From Ridgeia piscesae (taxonomy: Eukaryota > Annelida > Polychaeta > Sabellida > Siboglinidae), in assembly GCA_025642075.2 (NCBI GenBank), contig JAODUO010000475.1:38501-102500 (forward strand): a stretch of DNA of 64,000 bases. The letters are read 5' to 3'. This document shows, in pieces, positions 51,901-63,913 of this stretch. The position numbers were made by a program, and so were the translations under genes. How positions within the stretch are numbered: the stretch's first letter is position 1; the number at the start of each line of letters is the position of its first letter. Under the pieces are notes generated by a model, which saw only the letters and a program-made list of their open reading frames with translations, made no database searches and had not been told where the DNA came from.

Positions 51901-54133
51901 GACAGACTGGTGTCTGTTGGGAATGGGCGCAGACAGACATGTGTCTGCTGGGAATGGGCGCAGACAGACAGGTGTCTGCTGGGAATGGACGCAGACAGAC
52001 AGGTGTCTGCTGGGAATGGGCGCAGATAGACAGGTGTCTGTTGGGAATGGGCGCAGACAGACTGGTGTCTGTTGGGAATGGGCGCAGACAGACAGGTGTC
52101 TGTTGGGAATGGGCGCAGACAGACAGGTGTCTGCTGGGAATGGGCGCAGACAGACAGGTGTCTGTTGGGAATGGGCGCAGACAGACTGGTGTATGTTGGG
52201 AATGGGCGCAGACAGACAGGTGTCTGTTGGGAATGGGCGCAGACAAACAAGTGTCTGTTGGGAATGGGCGCAGACAGAGAGGTGTCTGTTGGGAATGGGC
52301 GCAGACAGACAGGTGTCTGTTGGGAATGGGCGCAGACAGACAGGTGTCTGTTGGGAATGGGCGCAGACAGACATGTGTCTGCTGGGAATGTGCGCAGACA
52401 GACAGTGTCTGCTGGGAATGTGCGCAGACAGACAGGTGTCTGTTGGGAATGGGCGCAGACAGACAGGTGTCTGCTGGGAATGGCGCAGACAGACAGGTGT
52501 CTGCTGGGAATGGCGCGCAGACAGGTGTCTGTTGGGAATGGGGCGCAGACATGTGTCTGTTGGGAATGGGCGCGACAGACAGGTGTCTGTTGGGAATGGG
52601 CGCAGACAGACAGGTGTCTGTTGGGAATGGGCGCAGACAGACAGGTGTCTGTGGGAATGGCGCAGACAGACGGTGTCTGTTGGGAATGGGCGCAGACAGA
52701 CAGGTGTCTGTGGGAATGGACGCAGGGGCGCTGACAGAAGTGTCGTGGGAAGCGCAACAGACAGTGTCTGTGGAATGGGCCAGACAGACAGTGTCTGTTG
52801 GTGGAGACAGGGTCTTTAATGGCGACGAAGGTTTGTTGGGAATGACCAGCAACATTTGCTGATGGCGGCAGCGTTCTGTGGGAATGCGCGCAGAAGTGTC
52901 TGTGGGAGGACGCAGACACAGTGTCTGTGATGGGCCACACGGTGTCTTTGATGGCCAGACGCATTCGTGGAATCGCAGACAGCGGGTTCTGGAATGCGCC
53001 GCGTGTCTGCTGGAAGGCGAGAGAATTCTGTGGAAGGCGCGAAGACGGGTCGGGGAATGCCAGAAACAGGTCTCGGAAGGCAACAGCGGGACAGACAGGT
53101 GTCTGCTGGGAATGGGCGCAGACAGACAGGTGTCTGTTGGGAATGGGCGCAGACAGACAAGTGTCTGTTGGGAATTGGCGCAGACAGACAGGTGTCTGTT
53201 GGAAATGGGCGCAGACAGACAGGTGTCTGTTGGGAATGGACGCAGACAGACAGGTGTCTGCTGGGAATGGGCGCAGACAGACAGGTGTATGCTGGGAATG
53301 GGAATTCTCTAGCGAATGTTCAGCTCGATGAAAGATATGTCTGTATGGGAATAGCACAGACAGACATGTCTGTGGGAATGGGCGCTGACAGACAGGTGTC
53401 TGCCTGGGAATGGACGCACACAGACAGGTATCTGTTGGGAATGGACGCGATAGACGGTGTCTGTTGGGAATGGCGTACGCGACAGACAGGTGTCTGTGGG
53501 AATGGGCGCAGACAGACAGGTGTCTGCTGGGAATGGGCAAACAGACGGGTCTGCTGGGAATGGGCGCAGACAGACTGGTGTAATGTTGGGAATGGACGCA
53601 GACAGACATGGTGTCTGTTGGGAATGGAGCGCAGACAACAAGTGTTTGCTGGGAATGGACGCAGACAGACATGGTGTCTGTTGTGAATGGGCGCAGACAG
53701 ACAAGTGTCTGTCTGGGAATGGGCGCACGACAGACATGGTGTCTGTTGGGAATGGGCGCAGACAACAGGTGTCTGCTGTGAATGATTGCGCAACAGACTG
53801 GTGTCTGTTGGGAATGGGCGCAGACAGACATGTGTCTGTGGGAATGTGCGCAGACAGACAGTGTCTGCTGGGAATGGACGCAGACAGACAGGTGTCTGCT
53901 GGGAATGGGCGCAGAAAGACAGGTGTCTGTTGGGAATGGGCGCACTACAGACAGGTGTCTGTTGGGAATGGTCAAACAGACAGGGTGCCTGCGCGGTATT
54001 CTACTGGCCGCTGACAGACAGGTGTCTGTTGGGAATGGACGCGACAGACGGTGTTGCTGGGAATGGCTAGTGACTATGAACAGACAGGTGTCTGCTGGGA
54101 ATGGAGCGCAGACAGACAGGTGTCTGTGGGAAT

Positions 54134-54226
<93 letters not shown>

Positions 54227-55888
54227 GTCTGTTGGGAATGGGCGCAGACAGACAGGTGTCTGTTGGGAATGGGCGCACACAGACAGGTGTCTGTTGGGAA
54301 TGGGCGCAGACAGACAGGTGTCTGTTGGGAATGGGCGCAGACAGACAGGTGTCTGTTGGGAATGGGCGCTGACAGACAGGTGTCTGTTGGGAATGGGCGC
54401 AGACAGACAGGTGTCTGTTGGGAATGGGCGCAGACAGACAGGTGTCTGTTGGGAATGGGCGCAGACAGACAGGTGTCTGTTGGGAATGGACGCAGACAGA
54501 CAGGTGTCTGTTGGGAATGGGCGCAGACAGACAGGTGTCTGTTGGGAATGGGCGCAGACAGACAAGTGTCTGTTGGGAATGGGCGCAGACAGAGAGGTGT
54601 CTGTTGGGAATGGCGCAGACAGACAGGTGTCTGTTGGGAATGGGCGCAGACAGACAGGTGTCTGTTGGGAATGGGACGCAGACAGACAGTGTCTGCTGGG
54701 AATGTGCGCAGACAGACAGGTGTCTGCTGGGAATGGACGCAGACAGACAAGTGTCTGCTGGGAATGGGCGCAGACAGACAGGTGTCTGTTGGGAATGGAC
54801 GCAGACAGACAGGTGTCTGTTGGGAATGGGCGCAGACAGACAGGTGTCTGTTGGGAATGGGCGCAGACAGACAGGTGTCTGTTGGGAATGGGCGCAGACA
54901 GACATGTGTCTGCTGGGAATGGGCGCAGACAGACAGGTGTCTGCTGGGAATGGACGCAGACAGACAGGTGTCTGCTGGGAATGGGCGCAGACAGACAGGT
55001 GTCTGTTGGGAATGGACGCAGACAGACTGGTGTCTGTTGGGAATGGGCGCAGACAGACAGGTGTCTGCTGGGAATGGGCGCAGACAGACAGGTGTCTGCT
55101 GGGAATGGGCGCAGACAGACTGGTGTCTGTTGGGAATGGGCGCAGACAGACAGGTGTCTGTTGGGAATGGCGCAGACAGACAGGTGTCTGTTGGGAATGG
55201 GCGCAGACAGACAGGTGTCTGTTGGGAATGGGCGCAGACAGACAGGTGTCTGTGGGAATGGGCGCAGACAGACAGGTGTCTGTTGGGAATGGGCGCGACA
55301 GACATGTGTCTGCTGGGAATGTGCGCAGACGACAGGTGTCTCTGGTAGAAGAGAACGGCAGACAGACAAGTGTCTGCTCAGGGAATGTCGCAGACAGGAC
55401 AGTGTCTGTTGGGAATGGACCGCAGACAGGACAGGTGTCTGTTGGGAATGGGCGCAGACAGACAGGTGTCTGTTGGGAATGGGCGCACACAGACAGGTGT
55501 CTGTTGGGAATGGACGCAGACAGACATGGTGTCTGTTGGGAATGGGCACATGACAGACAGGTGTCTGTTGGGAATGGGCGCTGACAGACAGGTGTCTGCT
55601 GGGAATGGGCGCAGACAGACAGGTGTCTGCTGGGAATGGACGCAGACAGACAGGTGTCTGTTGGGAATGGGCGCAGACAGACTGGTGTCTGTTGGGAATG
55701 GACGCAGACAGACAGGTGTCTGCTGGGAATGGGCGCAGACAGACAGGTGTCTGTTGGGAATGGGCGCAGACAGACAAGTGTCTGTTGGGAATGGACGCAG
55801 ACAGACAGGTGTCTGTTGGGAATGGGCGCAGACAGACAGGTGTCTGCTGGGAATGGGCGCAGACAGACAGGTGTATGCTGGGAATGGG
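48912..55888. repeat. 31-bp minisatellite, about 7 kb
   Basis: The unit is GGTGTCTGTTGGGAATGGGC plus GCAGACAGACA. Common variants are GTT/GCT, GGGC/GGAC/GTGC, CAGACAG/CTGACAG/CACACAG and AGG/AAG/ATG. Each unit contains a hairpin CAGACA-GG-TGTCTG. No frame of the unit has a stop on either strand, so ORFs up to 1950 codons occur in every frame; none is taken as a gene. The part from about 52,400 to 54,230 is full of single-base indels, has a non-repeat insertion-like zone (52730-53085), a copy of the right flank (53300-53340) and a C37-A50 homopolymer (54137-54223). Confidence 0.96.
54137..54227. repeat. C37-A50-G4 homopolymer block inside the 31-bp array
   Basis: 37 C at 54137-54173, then 50 A at 54174-54223, then GGGG, directly replacing part of one 31-bp unit. 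Very unusual for natural sequence and suspect as an assembly or consensus artefact. Confidence 0.9.
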
Positions 55889-56280
55889 AATTCTCTAGCG
55901 AATCGTTCAGCTCGATGAAAGATATCACGTCGTTGTCATCTGGTGATACAGCAAGAGAAAACACGAAGAAAGCCAGCTACTCCAAGACAGTCATCCCGCA
56001 CTGCGTCGCGTTCATCGGCTACAAGAAGACTTTCGACCCGTAAACCGTTTCGATAGGTGACGTATCCGTTGCAAACAATGAGAAACGTTACGTCCGCAGA
56101 ACGTTTCTCGTAACGACGCAACAGTATTCATTGTCACGTGCACGGGGCATTATGGGTAATCACTATGGACGGCAGCCATCTGTAATAGCTATGTCATTCG
56201 TTGTCGTGGTAGATAAGTAGTCTAGGCGTCATTTATCACTGTTTCTACGTTCACGAATGAGTGTGTGTTGATCACGTGAT

Positions 56281-57384
56281 ATGGAGAACTTCGAGGCAAC
56301 AATATTTGACTTTATTGTAGCGGCATTGGCTTGTCTCTTCAGTGAGGAGAATCCCACGCCGCCAGAAAATGTCGTCATGAAGGAGGTGGCGCCCCCAGCG
56401 GACGACACCGCCGCGACCACACAAGCTGAGTTTGATCACTGGTTCGTTGTAGTGATGGCCATCATCGCGTCAGTCTTTGCCTGTGCCAATTTTGTATTTT
56501 TCGTTCATTTTCAGCTGGCCATCCATCGCAACGTTATCGAATGCCGGCGGCGTCTCTCCGGGGAACTTCCGCTTCCGGTGGCGTTGTGCTGCTGTCGAAG
56601 CGCGGAGGAAATCGTGGAAAAATTCAAACCCATGGATACGACAGAGGATCCCGCGGAGAAAATGACGAGGGTAACGGGAAAAGTAATCACCGATCAACTA
56701 GCAAAAATCACGCACGATCTCCCGGAAGTCAAACCACGCGAGGCGGCCATGCGCGGTTTCTACCTGGCCCGCGTGTTACGGCTGCTGCCTCCTGTGGAGA
56801 GTTTCGCAATCTGCCGCGTCGGAGAGTTGCTCAGGCGAATGGCAGGAATATGTGAATCTGAATCGAAACCGAAAATGAAACCGAGTCCCGTTGTGCAATT
56901 AGACGGGTCATGCCAAAAGTCGGACCGCGATCGTGCCAAGCCACGCAGCGGTGGCATTCGACGTTCCGGTGTTATTGTGCTTACGCCAGAACGTCTGTGC
57001 GAACTGCGGAAGAGATACGGCATGGCTAACAGCCATAGCAACACAATACGCTGTCAAACGCCTGCTGACCCAACACAGCTAAAAGGTGGAAGTGGTCTAA
57101 TTTTGACGTCACTTTCGGAACGGCACCAGGGCAGTTGTACATGCGGGTGGGAAACGCGATCGTGCGATCGTTGGCGCCGACAGTTTGGCTGCGTGGGTGG
57201 TGCGTGTGACGTCACATCCGATGACGTAATTTGTCGGCGAATTACTGTGCTCAACGTTGTAGTGACCGGGACAGCGTGGTGGCGTCACTGCGCCAAATGG
57301 ACATGTCTGTGCGGTAGTGCTCAGTTGTACAACGAGAGGGCGCTTTTAGGAATTCTGGTGTTTCGGGAGAAGCCGTGTAAATAA
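56281..57384 (+). CDS. Putative single-pass membrane protein, intronless, unknown family
   Basis: A 367-codon ORF with a good start context (G at -3 and +4). Residues about 53-79 form one clear membrane segment (HWFVVVMAIIASVFACANF and on), preceded by an acidic, Pro-rich N terminus with a short hydrophobic patch (8-20). A CCC cluster at 103-105 could be palmitoylated. Then come a charged, helical region (EEIVEKFKPMDTTEDP, DQLAKITHDLPEVKP) and a basic, Ser/Arg-rich stretch to about residue 255. The last 110 residues are Cys/Trp rich and look less protein-like, so the true protein could be shorter or spliced. AATAAA at 57380-57385 overlaps the TAA stop. No family recognised; composition is GC-richer than its flanks. 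Confidence 0.45.
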   Translation: MENFEATIFDFIVAALACLFSEENPTPPENVVMKEVAPPADDTAATTQAEFDHWFVVVMAIIASVFACANFVFFVHFQLAIHRNVIECRRRLSGELPLPVALCCCRSAEEIVEKFKPMDTTEDPAEKMTRVTGKVITDQLAKITHDLPEVKPREAAMRGFYLARVLRLLPPVESFAICRVGELLRRMAGICESESKPKMKPSPVVQLDGSCQKSDRDRAKPRSGGIRRSGVIVLTPERLCELRKRYGMANSHSNTIRCQTPADPTQLKGGSGLILTSLSERHQGSCTCGWETRSCDRWRRQFGCVGGACDVTSDDVICRRITVLNVVVTGTAWWRHCAKWTCLCGSAQLYNERALLGILVFREKPCK

Positions 57385-57385
57385 A
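57380..57385 (+). terminator. AATAAA overlapping the stop codon of the 56281 ORF
   Basis: The stop codon TAA (57382-57384) lies inside the hexamer. If used, the mRNA would have almost no 3' UTR; this may be a coincidence. Confidence 0.3.
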
Positions 57386-57447
57386 GGTGCCAGTGGGCTA
57401 GTTAACTTTGCAATAAGTTGTGGATGCGTTGTGTTTTAATACACAGT

Positions 57448-57600
<153 letters not shown>

Positions 57601-57709
57601 TGTGTGTGCGTGAGTGCGTGCGTGCGTGCATATGTGGGTGTGTGTGAAGTAGGAACGATAATTTCCGATTTAGCGCAGTATCCAATCATTGGTCCTTGAC
57701 GCCAAACTC

Positions 57710-57710
<1 letters not shown>

Positions 57711-57752
<42 letters not shown>

Positions 57753-57765
57753 CGCGCGCGCGCGC
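57711..57765. repeat. (AC)n followed by (CG)n
   Basis: AC run 57711-57750, then CCCGCGCGCGCGCGC, a compact Z-DNA-prone block. Confidence 0.92.
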
Positions 57766-57925
57766 ATATATACATATATACAGAATACGTATAATGGTGA
57801 TCCATGAGTCTGACATAGTTAAGCAGCCAAACATAGATATAGGGTTTGTAAATGGGTCACGATATATGGCGAGACTCCGCGCGAATGGATCTGATTGGGG
57901 ATTGGACACAAGAATAATATTCTAA

Positions 57926-59022
57926 CGATGGATGACAGTTGTAGCTTCCGACTGATGAATACTAGGAAAATCAGGTCTTAAATATCTTGTGTTATACCTT
58001 TCTTATCTTAAATGTCCGATTTAATATTGAGTTTACCACACTATCATAGACATATAGCGATTTACGTAGTGCAGATAATAAACACGATTTTAGGCCGTAT
58101 GTGTCTTTTACGGGATTTGCATTTAACATTGCTGTACGTTGTGGTTTCGATAAGCACTTATATCTGACAAGTTGTCTAAATGCACATAATCATAACACAT
58201 GTATACGTTTGCCCCAAACAGGTCGTACTGCGCGAAAAATCGCACTCTTCATTAATGACATTATTAGTCAAGATCGCCAAAACATGCCGCTAATGCCATG
58301 GCAACCATCAGAATAATCGATTACAATTCATGATTTCCGTGATCATTGTCACCGGCAAAGTGTTCCATTGCTTCTGCTTGTAATAATCCTTCGGACAATA
58401 TAACTGAAACACGCTATTTGGGAACAGTTCGACTATTACAAGCAAAAACAAAACAACTTCCTATATGTTACCTTGGAGAATATGGATTTCCTGCCCCCCA
58501 ACTGCCACCAGCCTCGTTTTTGCGCGCGAGACTTACACGCCCTATTGGGACGTACTGTCAGCCGTGTCTAGTGGCGCGGCCTAGCGGACTAGCGGCGCAG
58601 ATTGTTGAAATGACATATGGGATTCCTATAATTACTGTTATTTGAAAAGCGAATAACCCTAGGTAATTCATCCTCTCTATAGTATAGTAACAAACATATG
58701 ATTATAATAATACTAATCATAATGGTTGCAACTCTGCCACCCCAGACGCTAGTTAAAGGACACCAAAACAAGACTTATTAAGCGTACACAAAATCACTGA
58801 TCATCAAAGGAATACAAATGTGGAACGGTTTAGCAACTGAAATAACTCAATTAATAAGTTTATCATAATTAAAAAACTTTCAGGTCGTTGTTATTGTTTC
58901 TATATTTGACACGCCTTAAAATGAACCGCGACTGTCACTTTAGTAGGAACACATACATCGTGTGGACAAGTTTGTGGGTGAATTGTGTATATTATTTTGT
59001 AATTTAGTTTAAATTTATTATT

Positions 59023-59027
<5 letters not shown>
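57926..59027. other. Intergenic sequence
   Basis: No gene recognised. A short stretch near 58800-58870 reads GIQMWNGLATEITQLISLS on the + strand, a weak LINE-tail-like pattern (WN.L..EI). Confidence 0.4.

Positions 59028-59084
<57 letters not shown>
59028..59084. repeat. (TA)n microsatellite
   Basis: About 55 bases of TA ending in a short T run. Confidence 0.96.
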
Positions 59085-59092
<8 letters not shown>

Positions 59093-59147
59093 TTAGTGGA
59101 TAGCATGCAATGTATAAGACTATGACTGCAGCCATGTCCTTTAAACA

Positions 59148-59168
59148 GCAGCACAGCAGCAGCAGCAT

Positions 59169-59220
<52 letters not shown>

Positions 59221-59247
59221 AGCAGCAACAACAACAACAGCAGCAGC
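59148..59247. repeat. (CAG)n/(CAA)n triplet microsatellite
   Basis: CAG runs broken by two CAA runs; no ORF context that would make a polyglutamine gene. Confidence 0.93.
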
Positions 59248-59722
59248 CGTGCTCAAAATCGTGTCAGCGCACATGCTTGTGATTAATCTGGCGTTTGAAG
59301 TTCTTTCATCGGTTTTAAATCGTTAAACTATTTATACTCTATTCCATTGTGCAACAGAGTTAAATAAAGACATTCAGCTGATTTTATGATTAGCCATTTT
59401 GATTATGTTAGAGAGCTAAATTAAGGAATTTTACTTGGTTTATGACTCGTCGTTGTGATTATGTTAGATGGCTAAGTTAAGGCATTTAACTTACTTTTGT
59501 GATTTGTCGTTCCTTGTGTATATATTATCTAGCCAGCATCGCAAGCCAGAGGTCGTTGCACTGGGCTACTTTCCTGCAGAGTGAATGCTAGTATTAATGT
59601 ATCAGCCGCAGCGACCCCTGGCGCGCGAGAATGAGTCTAGATAACGATCACAATAATTAATCCATAATGTTAACAAATGTTAACAACAGCACAATGCTCG
59701 GCAATTTGAGACAATAAAAGCG

Positions 59723-59958
<236 letters not shown>

Positions 59959-59961
<3 letters not shown>

Positions 59962-61689
59962 TGCCAATTTAACGCATATACGTCATTCAGTTATAACAGT
60001 TGCGACACAAATTGAAGTCGTGACACTAACTTTGCAACCCGCGTCTTCAACCAATTAACAATGTGATAAGTCGAACTACAACATTTATTCATATTATATG
60101 AAACCTTCACGTATAGTTTGCATCTAGTGCTATTAATCTGGACACTTAATAAAAGTTCGAACGGCTACAATAGACACTATTGGCGATCCATTAAAAATTG
60201 CTTGGCGACCCAAATTTGGGTTCCGACCCAAGGTGTTTGAACAACCGCTGAATTAGTAAAACATTCTTGCTATGCCGTTTTCATTCTTCTCTGATATCAC
60301 ATGTCTACTTAGCATGTTAAACTAGTATATATAGCAGTCGGTGTTTTACATAAGATTATTCATTTATGTTTACTGACGCGTGCGTGCGCGTGCGCATGCG
60401 CGTGTTTTAGCGAGTATATGTACAACTGTATGCCTCGCCTGACCATTTAGCTCTCTCTTCGTCACATTTCCACGTTCTGTAAATATGATATACTCTAGAA
60501 AGAAAACGAAATTGTCTTTTTTCCTTCGTTGCAGACGAAAATCTAGGAACTTACCGGCCGACCAATGGTGGCCGAGAAACGCCATCGATCAGATAGGAAA
60601 GTCAACGCAGCCAGGGCAATGTCGGTGTCTACTAGAGAGGGGGTCATGCAAGTAGTTGAATACTTTTAAACATCAATCGGGATTATCACAAGAAAATGAG
60701 TGTAGGGAGCTACGGCTATTTTTAGGTAGCATGACATCATGTAACGGTAGTGATGCGCCACCTAGTGTTGTGGGTGGGCTGCACAATCCTCACGTGTTTT
60801 GATTCGTCATTCATAGGGGTTCCTGTTTGTCAGCAAAGCAATAGTCCATGTAAGTCTCGCATTCGAAAACGAAGTTGGGAGGCACTTGGGGGCAGGAAGT
60901 CCATTTTCTACATGTTAAAAGATAAGACTTTGTGCTCATTTATACAGCTAATGTAGAGATGTCGAGAATCCGAAGCTCTACCCATAAGCCACTGCGCTCT
61001 AGAAAACATAGTGCGTCTCAACTTACTTTTGGTAAGATGGTATCACGGATGGTATAATGTAGTATTATCTGATAAAAGGGTATCTTTGGTTAATTTGATT
61101 TCGAATGTGGGTCGAGGACCAATCAGCGTCTCTACCCTGTTCTGGGTTAAGGTCGCCATATTTTTGTAGATTAAATTTTGAAACCCAGCTTACAAGGCAT
61201 GGTTTGGCACTTTTGTCGAATCCGGACCCTTTTGATATTGCCGTTATAGCTATACTTTTGCATAAATGCTATACCGCAGGGTGTTACTCTCAGCAACGTC
61301 GTCCGGGGTACATTTATATTACGAAGATATTGCGTCTTAGCACACTTTTGGGGCCCAAAGAGCATCCCGGTTTGCATCAATTTACGGTGCTAGATCGCCC
61401 ACGGCAGTAACACTAGGCTGCAGCCGCGCAGACTGTAGCAAGATGGGAACGATATTTGGGCTTCAAAAGTAAGCTGAGACGTAAAATATTAATTAAGCCA
61501 ATAAGTAATTAAAGTATTTCGCACGTGCGAATGCAGTAAGTAAAGTTTATAAAATTAATACTCGCACGCACATAATAACGGCATTGTGTGTAAAGATAAC
61601 TTATATAGCGATTTTACGGTAAAGCCGAAGAAGATGCCGTCGAGATCTCTGCGTGTTTGTTTTGTGAATGTTATTCTTTAGATTTGTTA
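59959..61689. other. Intergenic sequence
   Basis: No gene recognised. Contains a reverse CTCF-like motif at 60754-60768. Confidence 0.5.
60754..60768 (-). promoter_or_regulatory. CTCF-like motif, reverse orientation
   Basis: The - strand reads ACACTAGGTGGCGCA, 13 of 15 matches to the CTCF core. Confidence 0.35.
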
Positions 61690-61975
61690 TAACATAATGA
61701 ATGTAAGATACGTAAGGAGAAGCTTGGCCGCTGTTTCTGGTCGTTTTCATGGTTGGTTCAGAAAGTAAAAGATGGTAAGCACAGTTCATGCCGACCAAGT
61801 CGACTCCGCTACGTCATTCTGGATCTAAAATGGCGTAGTCCATAGACTTCCGGTGGCTATGTGTTTCTGGTAAACCGCTGACATTAAAGATATGAATGTT
61901 GTTGGGAGTGTTTACTTTTTAGTAACTCTATTAGGCTCGTATCACCAACGCGTTGACTTTTGTTTCCCTTTAATT
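61690..61975 (+). repeat. Dispersed repeat family, copy 3
   Basis: Matches copy 2 from GTAAGATA.GT through GGCCGCTGTT, GGTCGTTTTCATGGTT, CAGAAAGTAAAAGAT, ATGCCGACCAAGTCGACT and AAAATGGCGTAGTCCA to the TATTAGGC segment. It lacks the left third seen in copies 1 and 2. Confidence 0.85.
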
Positions 61976-62239
61976 AAATCAACACATTTAGCAGGCAGGG
62001 GTATCTTGGTGTAGACCTATAATTTGGGTGTTATTCTATAATTTGCTATAAAATTGTGCTCACTATTGGTATTTGAGTGGATAGAGAACGAATTCATACA
62101 TAAGTTATATTCGTATTAAACATAGCTGTGAATACAATTACGACTAGGGAATGTTAACTTGGATACTTTGGGTAGCCACTGCCAAAGGAAATGCCGGACG
62201 CCTAACTCCCACGAATGTATTATGTCTACCCCTTCCACA

Positions 62240-62732
62240 ATCACACATACACGTGCACACGCGCACACGCGCACACGCGCACACGCGCACACGCGCACAC
62301 GCGCACACGCGCACACCGCGCACGCGCGCACGCGCGCACGCGCGCACACAGGCACACAGGCACACAGGCACACAGGCACACAGGCACACAGGCACACAGG
62401 CACACAGGCACACAGGCACACAGGCACACAGGCACACAGGCACACAGGCACACAGGCACACAGGCACACAGGCACACAGGCACACAGGCACACAGGCACA
62501 CAGGCACACAGGCACACAGGCACACAGGCACACAGGCACACAGGCACACAGGCACACAGGCACACAGGCACACAGGCACACAGGCACACAGGCACACAGG
62601 CACACAGGCACACAGGCACACAGGCACACAGGCACACAGGCACACAGGCACACAGGCACACAGGCACACAGGCACACAGGCACACAGGCACACAGGCACA
62701 CAGGCACACAGGCACACAGGCACACAGGCACA
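62240..62732. repeat. (GCACAC)n then (AGGCACAC)n octamer array
   Basis: GCGCACAC phase to about 62347, then about 48 nearly perfect AGGCACAC octamers to 62732 and a short AAGCACAC tail. Thr/Gln/Ala/His/Arg/Gly ORFs on + and Val/Cys/Leu/Ala/Pro ORFs on - are artefacts. Confidence 0.97.
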
Positions 62733-63111
62733 CAAGCACACAAGCACACACTCACGCACACGCACTCGTATTACACAAATAATACAACAAAGAACATTTT
62801 ATCATATTTATTTCTAGAAAGCCGTGCCAAAATACACCACGAAAGACGTAAATCAACGCATCAAAGCATTCAGCGTATTTATTCTGAGCATAGACTATGC
62901 CTAGGGCGTTTGTTGATATTTCTGTTTTGCGTTACATTGCAAAAAGCAGCGAACTTTGTGCATCTAAGCATTCTAAGTGTAAGTGCGTTTCTTTCGTTCT
63001 AAGTCAAGTCCTTCCGTCCAATTGTTGACATCACTCGTTTACTCACGATCTCCCTGGCCGGTTTTGGGGCACGTACTGCGACACACAACAGCAAAACAAA
63101 CATTACTAATA
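62733..63111. other. Short unique spacer between two arrays
   Basis: About 380 bases with no recognised gene. Confidence 0.5.
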
Positions 63112-63795
63112 GTGTACAATACAATAGAATACAATAGAATACAATACAATAGAATAGAATAGAATAGAATAGAATAGAATAGAATAGAATAGAATAGAAT
63201 AGAATAGAATAGAATACAATACAATACAATACAATACAATACAATACAATACAATACAATACAATACAATACAATACAATACAATACAATACAATACAAT
63301 ACAATAGAATACAATACAATACAATAAATACAATAGTACATAATACAATAGAATACAATAGAATACAATAGAATACAATAGAATACAATAGAATACAATA
63401 GAATACAATAGAATACAATAGAATACAATAGAATACAATAGAATACAATAGAATACAATAGAATACAATAGAATACAATAGAATACAATAGAATAGAATA
63501 GAATAGAATAGAATAGAATAGAATAGAATAGAATAGAATAGAATAGAATAGAATAGAATAGAATAGAATAGAATAGAATAGAATAGAATAGCAATACAAT
63601 ACAGTACAATACAATACAATACAATACAATACAATACAATACAATACAATACAATACAATACAATACAATACAATACAATACAATACAATACAATACAAT
63701 ACAATACAATGCAATACAATACAATACATCAATACAATACAATACAATACAATACAATACAATACAATACAATACAATACAATACATACAATACA
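63112..63795. repeat. Pentamer array of ACAAT and AGAAT blocks
   Basis: Alternating domains: (AGAAT)n about 63145-63210, (ACAAT)n about 63211-63320, alternating AGAATACAAT 10-mers 63345-63490, (AGAAT)n 63491-63590, (ACAAT)n 63591-63795. Ile/Leu/Tyr/Cys/Phe ORFs on the - strand are artefacts. Confidence 0.96.
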
Positions 63796-63913
63796 ATGAA
63801 TTTCACATCTCTCTCACGGAAACGTCAGAGATAATTGCCGTTGAAAGGTACTACTGACGTGGAAATGTAGGACGCATGCTTCCTATTTGTTTTCATGTGC
63901 CTCGAGGTGGCGT

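Noticed and set aside
48912..55888. Possible CRISPR array from regular 31-bp repeats
   Set aside because: Units are contiguous without unique spacers and the genome is eukaryotic.
48747..55964. ORFs up to 1950 codons on both strands
   Set aside because: A 31-bp unit with no stop in any of the six frames stays open whatever the indels; no frame is favoured.
62116..63002. 200-283 codon ORFs over the AGGCACAC array
   Set aside because: Octamer artefact, both strands open.
62999..63796. Ile/Leu/Tyr/Cys/Phe-rich - strand ORFs resembling membrane proteins
   Set aside because: Pentamer ACAAT/AGAAT repeats read as hydrophobic codons.
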